Below are positions 55,601 to 64,000 of a stretch of DNA of 64,000 bases, piece by piece. Source of the DNA: Climacium dendroides (taxonomy: Eukaryota; Streptophyta; Bryopsida; Hypnales; Climaciaceae); assembly GCA_950106755.1 (NCBI GenBank), contig OX467083.1:51102555-51166554 (forward strand), given 5' to 3'. A program made the translations under genes and the position numbers. The notes beneath the pieces were generated by a model that was given only the letters and a program-made list of their open reading frames with translations, was not told the origin of the DNA and made no database searches. Positions within the stretch are counted from its first letter, which is position 1. Each line of letters begins with the position of its first letter.

Positions 55601-57006
55601 AATGGGTGCATTTGCAGGGCTTGAGTTTGGAGGAGATGGCAGACTTACCTTCGTGTAACTTGTCTGAAACAGTGCACAATAAGTGGCTTCAAATGTCCGG
55701 AAATAGAGGGAACAATTTATTTGACGCCACTTGTGATGACAGTATTCGTGCTTGGATGCAAATGACAAAGTATCGCGCCTACTTCAGAGGTCATGCAAGT
55801 GGGTCCGGCCCATCTAAGGGGGAACTGAAGCTGAGAGCTGCAAGACGTAGTGGTTGCCCAAAGAAAATTGCCGAAGCCTTGAACACATTACCTGAAGCAC
55901 ATGGTGTGGGAAGTCGTGTACCACATTTGGAAGGAGAAGAAGTATTTGGAAGCACAAAGAGGAAGTTGGACGTACCTATTGGTGATGCTGGAGACTCCCA
56001 TAGACCAGATAAGATCAATTTCTCTCAACCACGTGTCCGGACTAGGTCAACGAAGGCTTCAGAAGAATTGATGGATGGCAAGGGCAATACAATTGAGGGT
56101 CGCCCCTTGCAGTATGTGACCGTTGCATTTGAAAGTGACTGTAACACATCAAAGTGGCACATTGCAAGGATTAGCCACAAGTCAAATGCCAGATGTCAAG
56201 CTCAACAACGGACGTCAAACATCAAGTGTAACGCAAAAATTGCGAAGGGCAGGAAGGGAACCCCAGCTCCCACTTATCGTGGGAGGAAAGAAGAATATGG
56301 GAGTAGGCGCGAGGTGGTCTCAGACTTTTGGTTCTGTGGGGACGACATTGAAAGGTGCGTGAAAGGCTCAAAGCGGAAATGGGTCATTGATTGGCCTGAG
56401 GTGCTGGAGGTTTGGCCCGTATTGATTGGGACAAATCTCAATCGAGACGAAACTTTATTGCTACAGCATGCGGGCTTCCATCTCCAAGAACGACCCACCC
56501 TGTCGCCTCGTCGATTGTTCACCATGTCCAAGATTTTTGAAAGTGTTTTGTATGACCAACCATTGCCCAAGAATCCGGATGCTTATCCAACAATCAGGAA
56601 CAACCGAGCCATCAGAAGAATTGCAAATGCTCCAAGTACGGAGCAACGGAACAAGTGGGAGAGTGCTGGGAACATTAAAGGACAAATTCTAGGAGTGACC
56701 CTACTCCCTTTTCCAGGCCTTGGCGCAATAGTGGAATTGGAAACGGGATCTAACCCTACCAAAAACGTATATCGAATTACGGTGGGTATGTTCCCCTCGT
56801 GCACTTGCCCGGATTTTGTGAATATGGCCGTCTCGGCAATTGGAGGAAGGCAGCAATATGTGAATTGTAAACATCTATATTATTTGTATAGGTATTTTTG
56901 CAAGATGGATATCCATGATGACAAGTTCATTCATGCACCTAGTTATAGCTTCAACGAGTTGAAGCTACTTCTACTTCGAGCGGGACTCATCACTATCCCT
57001 GAGTAG
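52616..57006 (+). pseudogene. C2 SWIM-finger transposase (single stop)
   Basis: Exon 1 (52616-54763, 716 codons) and exon 2 (55618-57006, 463 codons with stop) give a product of about 1,178 residues. It has an N-terminal MACIRVDGHEIPLVFP domain, an acidic/Ser patch (VELSSESEGESP), Cys clusters (FCAGHLACKNHEC; CKVCKVTSTCLHTC) followed by IHFGAHTHPVGKG (FLYWCH/GCM-like zinc module), a DDE-like core (DHVKRVKDWTTMACHVYD, FKGFMADSAMANWNAVR), LLHWS, RSWWLSS, and a C-terminal SWIM finger (CTCPDF...VNCKH) near residue 1130. The only break is TGA 53960-53962, where C3 has CGA (R). Plant-type transposase, possibly MULE- or KDZ-related. It is the probable mobiliser of C elements. Confidence 0.75.
55479..55496. 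repeat. Palindrome in the C2 transposase intron
   Basis: Exact 18-bp palindrome TCCGTCGGATCCGACGGA inside the AT-rich intron. It shares its core with the three 106-bp palindromes of C2. Confidence 0.8.
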
Positions 57007-57846
57007 GCACAATTGCAATTTTTGATAAATTCATGCATATTGTATTCGTTAGTGTATCTGGCAATAGAAATGATTTCAAGCATGTACCAATCAAAATGTT
57101 CCTTCATTTGCAAAGTATGGGAGTATGTTTCAGAACTGTCATTACTAAATTGTGTGAAATGAAATACCAATGCATGGCTAGAACCCTAATCGTATACTCT
57201 CGTGCTACCCTACACATACGAAGACTAAACTCATATAGAATTTTTGCTTTGCAACCTCTTCCCTACAATCTTAGTTCCTGTCAAGTTGGAAGGAAAAAAA
57301 TTAGAAATTTAAAATACATGAAGTAAATCACTTTACGGTCAAAATTAGAAACCTACCACATTTGTTTGTAGTAGTCAACAAACCTTGACCTTTAGCTTGG
57401 CTAACTCTTCTATACCATTCCTCTTATACTAGCACTTGTTAGAAATAGCAATCATTATGGGATAGTTAGAAGCCCTAGTTCTCCGTGCTCAATTTATCCC
57501 ATTCAAACAACACTGTAGTGTTCTCCGAAACTCATGATGGTCTATTTTATAAAAAGTGTTATACCCCTACTTTTGTGTAGTAGGATGAATAAGAGTTTCA
57601 AATATATACATAATTTTACAAGTCCGAGAAGTCAGCAAATAAGAAACCCAAGCTTGAAATTATAAATTAAATGTAGACCACGGTAATAGGAGCCACGGAT
57701 ATAGGTCACAAAACTTACTATAAATAGTAAGTTTTTGGATGAAAAAAAAATTGGATGAAAAAAATTTCCAAAAATATACTTTTGGTGCTCACCGCTCACA
57801 AACTTCACGCTCGCGGCTCGCAAGCTCCCCGCTCCAAGCTCGCCTG
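57007..57846 (-). repeat. C2 right subterminal region and terminus
   Basis: 840 bp without a gene. Inverted subterminal motifs CCACGGTAATAGG (57678) and CCACGGATATAGGT (57693), then a GCTCAC/GCTCGC-rich terminus from about 57785 to 57846. Confidence 0.7.
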
Positions 57847-58104
57847 CTAGCATCATTGCAATGAACACATAGTATACTTCAAAAAATAATGACAAAGCAA
57901 TCAAACTTCCAAATAAAAACATAATGATTGAAGTCTTGGAATCAATATTAATGAAATCCAAACTACAAGTGGAAAGAGGAAATGAACAAAATGATGAATT
58001 TCGTAAGAAAATGATAACTTCCTTAGTAAACAGAAAATATTTAGAATTCTATGAAATTTTGTCTTCTATCATACCATTGCAGTACTTTCAACTAGTGCCT
58101 GCTC

Positions 58105-61100
58105 TTATTCTAGCACTCTTATTATCCCCGCCTTAACTAAAATAAGCTTCAACTTGTTGAAGCTATAGCTTGGTGCATGGATGAACTTGTCTTCATTTAC
58201 GTCCATTTTGCAAAAGTACCGGAAAAGATAATACAAATGCTTGCAATTCACATACTGCTGTCGACCTCCTATTGCTGAAACTGCCATAGAAGTAAAGTTA
58301 GGACACGTGCACGATGGGTATATGCCCACAGTAATTCGATATACATTTGAATTTGGTTCAACCCCAGTTTGTAGTGAAACAATCGCTCCTAAACCAGGAA
58401 ATGGTAACAACGTCACTCCCAATATCTGTCCTTTGATGTTGCCAGCACTCTCCCACTTGTTGCGTTGTTCAATTGTAGGTGCATTTGCAATTCGGCGAAT
58501 AGTACGACTGTTTCGTATAGTTGGATATACGTGTGCGTCTTTTGGAATTGGTTCGTCATATACCACAATCTCAAATATTTTAGACATACTGAATAGTCGT
58601 CGAGGAGATAACACAGGACGCTCTTGAAGTCGAAATCCAGCATGCTGCAACAATAACGTCTCCTCTCGGGTAAGATTTGTTCCTGTTAAGATTGGCTATA
58701 CTTCAGGAACCGCCGGCCACTCCATAACCCACCTCCGTTTGTTACCCTTGACGCACCGTTCAATGTCATCTGCACAGAACCAAAAGTCTGCCACTATTTC
58801 TTTCTTGGTCCCGTAATCTATCTTTCTTCCACTATAGGTTGGAGCAGGGGTTCCCTTCCGACCTTTGGCAATCTTTGCCTTGCAAGTGATGTTTGAATCT
58901 CGTTGTTGAGCATAACATTTTGCATTGGACTTGTGACTAATCCTTGCAATGTGCCATTTCGATGTATCACAATCACTTTCAAACGCAACCGTAACGTGTG
59001 TCGGAGTGTTCACTTGAGGTTGCTTACCTTTATCTCTTGAAGATTCTATTGACGCTGTCGTGGACCGTGTCCGAACACGAGGTTGGGAAAAGTTAACTTT
59101 ATCAGGTCTATGCGAGTCCCCTGCATCGCCAATGGGAACGTCTAACTTCCTCTTTGTGCTCCCAAAAACCTCTTCTCCTTCTAAATGTGGAATGCGAGTT
59201 CCAACACCTTCAGAACCAGGCAATGAATTCAAAGCCTCTGCAATTTTCTTAGGATCACCGCTATGTCTTGCTGCTCTCAACTTTAGCTCTCCTTTTGACG
59301 GACCAGATCCAGAAGCGTGTCCCTTCAAGTACGCTCGGTAATTTGTCATTTGCATCCATGCACGAATACTGTCATCACATGTGGCGTCAAAGAGATTGTT
59401 TCCTTTGTTCCCAGACATTTGAAGCCACTTGTTGTGCACAGTTTCTGACAAATTGCATGAAGGCATATCTGCAAGTTCCTCCAAACTCAAATCCTAAAAA
59501 TGAAACCACTCAAATATTACGCTTTGGTAATTCAATATTTCATACCATCTTCAAAAACCCTCAAAGATACAAATGAATATTTATAAGTCCATAAATAAAA
59601 AGTGATGGTGTTAATAAGGACTTCAAATACCCCCATCGGATCCGACGAGGGTCTCAGGTATTTCTATTACTACCCTCGTTTTTGGTTTAGGGGGCGAAAT
59701 TCAAAATTCTTCCTAAACTTGAAACAAAAATACAAATTCAGAACACCTTTACTCAATGTTTTATTGGAGGCAAAAAATGAACCCCTTACATCTAAATTAG
59801 GGATTTTATGTCACCCCAACAATCATCACATTTTTTTTTCAATTTTTGGAAATTTTTTGTCCGAATTCCTCAAACATGAACCCAAAGTAAGGGTACTTAG
59901 AAGGATCCAATATAGCCCCGTCGGATCCGAGGGGGGTATTGAAGGTCCCTCCTCTTACCTCCACTTTAGATTTGTACACTAATTTTTTGTGAAAATTTTG
60001 GAAAAAAAATGATAATTTTTTCTAAGATGCTAAAATTCATCTAATGTATACAACTCCTATTTGATGGATGTATTTATTGTCCTTCTTTATACACCAACTT
60101 TGAAACAGTCCTTAACATTTCTATTTTCCTTAAAGCAATGATTTAGGAAATCGAATCGACATTCTAAGTAAATTATATAAATATGAATTATTTTTCTAAA
60201 TTTTTTTGAATTAAAAATAAATAAAATTTGCGAATGGAATTTCAAAGATAGAAGGTGTCCAAGGAAATTGACTTACCATTTGCATGAATCCTCCCCATTG
60301 CCTATATCGAAAATGCCAAAAGGCAAGCCAATGTTCTAAGTGGTGAAGAGCATCTTCAGTAGTGGCTCCTGACGACAACCACCACGACCGAATTGCCAAG
60401 TATTTGTTTTCTGCTTCCTCCATGGACTTCGCATCTTTGTACTGATTACAAAGTAAAGTGTGCTGTTGTTGAAATGCTTCTTTAATGTACTTCTGTGTGT
60501 GTTTTTGGAGTGAAGTACTCTAATGCAATAAGCATGTTCTTTCCCTGTTCTCCATTTTCTGATCTGCAAAACCACTTCCGTATACAATTCGTACGGCATT
60601 CGAGTTGGCCATAGCACTATCAGCCATAAATCCTTTAAAATTCGGGTTTTCAACTCCGTGTCGCGACATTACAGCATTCAAGCACTTCCAAAAGAGAACC
60701 TGAATCTCGGTATCTTCTGATTGCATATCACAAATTCCAATGGTCATGACCCTCTTGTAATCTGGATCATACATATGGCAAGCCATTGTTGTCCACTCCT
60801 TTACACGCTTGACGTGGTCGAACATCATCCATGCATTCTGAAGATTTCCACCAAGTTGCATGCGTTTCACTAAGTCCACACCACTTCCAAGTCCCTCAGT
60901 GAGCATCTTGAAAATGAACACCTTCTCCTTTCCTTGGCCAGGAAAGACGCTGTCGTGAATGAATTCAAATTTTGACTGTTTCTTCATCATCATTATGTTG
61001 TCGATGATGCCTCCATAGTTGTTTGAGCGAAATGAGGATATGACGTTTCTAATGTCGGGACTGCTTAGGTACTGGAAACGATCCATAACCACTTCTAGCT

Positions 61101-62436
61101 CTTCACCCTTCAACATCTCTTTCTCTCCCTCTCCGTTGTGAAACAAATATGTCGTGAGGAAATCTTTGCTTGTAGAGAGAGCAATGGCAGAGTTTGTGGC
61201 AGTAGGGGTCTTTGCCACTTGTTCTGCAATGAGTTCGCAAATCTTGTCTGCAGAATCTCTATACATGCCTTTTGCTACTGGATGAGAATGATATCCAAGA
61301 TGAATTGCAGCCCTTGTCACTTTAGGAACCTCACTATAGCAGTAGTATATTCTAGCCTCACATTGCTTTAGACACTTTGGAGTCTCCTTGCAAAGTTTGC
61401 AAACTAACGTACAATCCTTAGAAGGATTGTCGCCTACTACAAATGGAGACACTGTATATCCACTCCACTCTGTTTCATTGCGCTTATTAGCTCTCTTCAC
61501 ATATTCACAATCAGGATTCACACAAACAAGATGACCAACGCAATAGGACTTCCGGAATTTCAACTTATCAGGGTTATGAATATTGGTAGTTTGTACCTTA
61601 CACCACACATGTCCATCATAACGTTTGTCCATCCCCTCCAAATTCCCAGCAGCCGATGAAGATGGCCACGTGCGGCATGGAGGCAACTCAAAGATGACAT
61701 CCCCATTGAAGATTGGTGGAAGAAACCCAATTTGATGGTGCTTGATGGCATTCAAATCTATTGTGGACAGTTCGTTCCTAGATCTATGCATGCTCTTCAA
61801 ATTCTTCAAGCATTCCATTATGCTTTTCCTATCAAGTGTAGGCGGATACAATGGAGGACGAGACAACGGAGACTGTGCAGAAGTATTGGTTTGGGTGTCC
61901 GAAAAGGAATGGAAAATCTCACGACTATCAACATTATTTCCAATGGATGGCGTTTTCTCACGGATAGTAACGTCAGGTGACTCTCCTTCTGATTCACTTG
62001 GCAAATCTATTACAGAGTCCAATTTCTCAATCTTTACAGCGCGTAGAAAAGTACTTGGACTAGGACTTGGAAATTCGCTCTCAAGAGGTCGAGGAGAGAT
62101 TGCACTTGTGACATACGGCATATCTACAGTGGAGTTATTGGACTGGCGACTGGCCATCTGCGTGGATGCATTTTGAATGGACAAAGGAAGACCATAAGCT
62201 CTATAGTTGCGTAAAGGAAGGAACCAACAAACTCCATCCTCATCCTCACTCTTTGTAATAGGAACAAACTCCATGTTCTCACTGCATTCAGACTTCCTCT
62301 CCTCTTCTATGTAGATTGAAGACTCAACAAACCTGAAACGTACATGTAGAAGATGACTAGATACTCTCACTTGATTTCCACCAGCCAACGGAAACACCAC
62401 TGGAATTGCATGACCGTCTACTCTAATGCAAGCCAT
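58105..62436 (-). pseudogene. C3 SWIM-finger transposase (two stops)
   Basis: Exon 1 is 62436-60277 (720 codons, donor GTAAGT) and exon 2 is 59493-58105 (463 codons with stop). Domain order is as in C2: MACIRVDGHAIPVVFP, a DLPSESEGESP patch, Cys/His clusters with HLGYHSHPVAKG, DHVKRVKEWTTMACHMYD, FKGFMADSAMAN, and SWIM CTCPNF...VNCKH. Stops at 60520-60522 (LLH-TAG-STS) and 58696-58698 (EV-TAG-P) both replace Trp (TGG to TAG). A Trp to Ser change follows FMADSAMAN. It is closer to C2 than to C1. Transcription is opposite to C2 because C3 is inverted relative to it. Confidence 0.75.
59636..59930. repeat. Two palindromic cores in the C3 transposase intron
   Basis: TCGGATCCGA at 59636-59645 and at 59921-59930, each flanked by C-rich and G-rich arms (CCCCATCGGATCCGACGAGG; GCCCCGTCGGATCCGAGGGG). 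Same intron and same core as in C2. Confidence 0.7.
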
Positions 62437-63145
62437 GGTGATAAAACAACAGTGCAAAACAAACGATTTAGAAGCAAGAGATACATTGAAGTCTTGAACT
62501 ATAAAGACAGAAGCTAGAAGATGTGAGGTACTATATAGTAAACACAAATTATGTTGTTTCAATTCTACCAATAACATTCCAAAAGTACAAATTGTTTGGT
62601 GAAGTGTAGTTGTCAGTAGGTGTAAAAATTATTCATATGGAAGAGCCGTCATTTAGTTCAAATATTGTTGCTTTCAATAGAATTTAGTGAAATAAATGGG
62701 ATGTCACAACTCTGGAAGAAGTTTCATTCCAAAAACAAAAATTTATGAGTCTACCGTTGTAGCCGTGTTCATTAAAAGGTTCGTTAAAAAAATATATTTA
62801 TGAATGAAGGCAACTTTGACAAAATGCGTGAAAGAGATCGCTCATTCAAATGTGTTAGTCTTATATCCTAAAGTAAAAGATACAGAATCTAATAAGGTGT
62901 CAGAATTAGAAGACGGCTCATCAAATGTTAGGTGGGCTGTCCATAATATTCAAATAAAAAGGCGGTAGTTCTCCCAACCCTAATCTTCCAAGGCCGTTTG
63001 AGACTTTGAGTGAACGAACCTAGTTGGTAACGTTAAATAAATAGGCTCTACATCTCCTTCTTTCATGTCTTTCCATCTACAACGTTTAACATAGACACCA
63101 TGCTTTTCATCGATTGAGACCTCTGAGGCTTATGTAGTGGTATTC
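62437..63145. other. C3 divergent intergenic region
   Basis: 0.7 kb between the transposase (minus) and the small basic gene (plus). It is equivalent in position and length to 27715-28422 in C1. No gene. Confidence 0.45.
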
Positions 63146-63550
63146 ATGCTTACAGATTGTGATAGATTTGCAGACGTAGTTCCAGACCATAGAAATAAAC
63201 GGAAGAGACGTATTTCTCTTTATTTCTCATCACAAAAGTCACTTAGACGATCTAGAATGACTCGCTCAAAGAAAACTTCGTCCAAGATAGGCCAGTCGTC
63301 ACAGACAGAACTTCAAAAACATCTTCGTTTTGAAAGTGGAGGCAGTGGTGGAGAAATGGATCGAGAAGTCCAGGAGTTAGAATGGACGAAGACAACTGAT
63401 GAGGGCATGACAAGCTTGCAAGGCATCTCAGAAGGCGATCAACTTTTGCTAATAAGATTCTACGGACCAACTCTTACCCTTTCAATGCTTTGCAATATGT
63501 TGGAATTAGATGTAAAAAATATTCCAGGCCGTCTCACCTCTCCAAAATGA
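63146..63550 (+). CDS. C3 small basic protein
   Basis: 135 codons from ATG 63146 (MLTDCDRFADVVPDHRNKRKRR). Basic stretch NKRKRRISLYFSSQKSLRRSRMTRSKK is homologous to the C1 protein at 27630-27211. The C-terminal half ends LDVKNIPGRLTSPK. The function is unknown, and a nuclear DNA- or RNA-binding role is only suggested by charge. The ParB/methyltransferase gene would be expected to follow beyond the window. Confidence 0.45.
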   Translation: MLTDCDRFADVVPDHRNKRKRRISLYFSSQKSLRRSRMTRSKKTSSKIGQSSQTELQKHLRFESGGSGGEMDREVQELEWTKTTDEGMTSLQGISEGDQLLLIRFYGPTLTLSMLCNMLELDVKNIPGRLTSPK

Positions 63551-64000
63551 AGTTTCAGCTCTTAGGTGTGCAATCTGAGAACCTACTAGCTTATGTGGTT
63601 TATTATCACTTTGTCATTCTTTTCCATCAAGTGGGAAACTCGGAATCGCAAAGATGGGTGAGTTCACGAGCCTTGGGTCCCAAAGTGTCACGAAGGACAA
63701 AAAGTGTCCTCACACAGTTCTAAGTCTACTATAACTTCTCCATCCAAGGTTCAAATGTACTAAAACTTATTGGAGAAGTTGCACTTATTCTTCTTGTTTA
63801 TGTGGTTAAATTTTCAAATCAATCAAAGATGTGTTGTTTCTTTAGTAGCCAATCAAAGAGCACAGCTTCGCAAAAGTTCACAAAATTGCATTTTAGGGCT
63901 GCAACTTCAGGGACTTGTATCTTCTTCATTAATGATTTGTTTTCATTGAAATTTGTTTTGATTTGTTTTTCTTGAAGTCTAGTTATTGTGGTAAAATTTT
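63551..64000. other. C3 sequence at the window edge
   Basis: AT-rich with no supported gene. It probably corresponds to the spacer or first intron before the ParB/methyltransferase gene. Confidence 0.35.

Larger units (their letters stand above)
42638..57846. mobile_element. Element C2 (15.2 kb, most intact copy)
   Basis: 15,209 bp flanked by CTA (42635-42637 and 57847-57849). Ends are TTTGGCGAGCCTATGAGC on the left and CAGGCGAGCTTGGAGC inward from the right. Subterminal motifs are at 42729-42742 (ACCTATGACCGTGG) and, inverted, at 57678 and 57693. It holds an open ParB/methyltransferase gene (minus), an upstream small acidic/Ser-rich gene (minus), and a transposase gene (plus) with a single stop. 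An extra 4 kb of middle sequence, absent in C1, carries three 106-bp palindromes and tandem repeats. Confidence 0.85.
41816..64000. mobile_element. Element C3, partial (right end outside window, contains C2)
   Basis: The left terminus at 41816 (GCGTGCGAGCCTGGAG) directly follows CTA. Subterminal motifs occur at 41977-42004 (ACCTATATCCGTG and CCATGACCGTGG) and, degenerate, near 42147. C2 is inserted at 42638. After C2 the subterminal sequence resumes at 57850 and runs into the minus-strand transposase (58105-62436) and the plus-strand small basic gene (63146). Without C2 the distance from terminus to transposase stop is about 1.08 kb, compared with 0.84 kb in C2 and 0.43 kb in C1. The assignment of 41816 as the C3 end is inferred from this layout. 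The ParB/methyltransferase gene should lie beyond 64 kb. Confidence 0.65.

Noticed and set aside
57924..58136. 70-codon ORF at the C2/C3 junction, first read as part of a target gene
   Set aside because: With C2 removed it is better explained as AT-rich 3' subterminal sequence of C3. It overlaps the C3 transposase stop and has an in-frame stop upstream.

Overview
This is repeat-dominated nuclear DNA from a green plant, most likely a non-seed streptophyte (bryophyte, lycophyte, fern or charophyte alga). Supporting signs are interstitial TTTAGGG repeats of plant telomere type, GT-AG introns, Ty3/gypsy gag-protease remnants with plant-type motifs, and a DUF7869-type protein and SWIM-finger transposase of kinds I associate with non-seed plants. 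I see no convincing host gene, rRNA or tRNA. Nearly everything is mobile DNA, nested several layers deep.

Outermost layer: a minus-strand Ty3/gypsy relic (called G) has its leader and the first half of gag at 41.8-39.6 kb, and the second half of gag, the zinc knuckles and the protease at 6.2-4.1 kb. The two gag halves join in frame once a 33,427-bp insertion (called T1, 6215-39641) and one copy of a 3-bp duplication (ACT) are removed. T1 has short imperfect terminal inverted repeats. Its own backbone is about 19 kb and carries a DUF7869-type gene (candidate transposase, minus), a divergently transcribed ParB-like/methyltransferase-like gene (plus) and an FCP1-like phosphatase-domain gene (plus). 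About 33 copies of an interrupted palindrome (half-sites TTCAGGTCG and CGACCTGAA, 3-bp spacer) are massed upstream of the two divergent genes and in introns.

Inside T1: a 2,999-bp retroelement-like segment (called B, 7699-10697, duplication CAAGT) splits the DUF7869 gene. An 11,217-bp element (called C1, 21435-32651, duplication CTA) splits the ParB/methyltransferase gene. A CACTA-like MITE (34102-34319) sits at an intron end. Removing B or C1 restores the reading frame exactly.

Right third: a second C-family element (C2, 42638-57846, 15,209 bp, duplication CTA) is nested in the left subterminal part of a third (C3), which starts at 41816 in inverse orientation and runs off the window. C elements have GAGC-rich inverted ends, a subterminal ACCTATNACCGTGG motif, a two-exon SWIM-finger transposase gene and, divergently transcribed, a roughly ten-exon gene combining a ParB-type DGNHR motif with a beta-class-like DNA methyltransferase core. 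A small basic protein gene lies between them. The C2 ParB/methyltransferase gene is open in every exon. The transposase copies carry stop codons that mostly look like C-to-T or G-to-A changes. C2 also holds three separate 106-bp near-perfect palindromes.

Left edge (1-4.05 kb): a minus-strand retroelement ORF (copy A, homologous to the ORF in B) and the 3' part of a plus-strand retroelement ending in an LTR start.

The most interesting content is the pairing, in two different large TIR elements, of a ParB-like/methyltransferase protein with element-specific palindromic site families. Function is inferred from motifs only.
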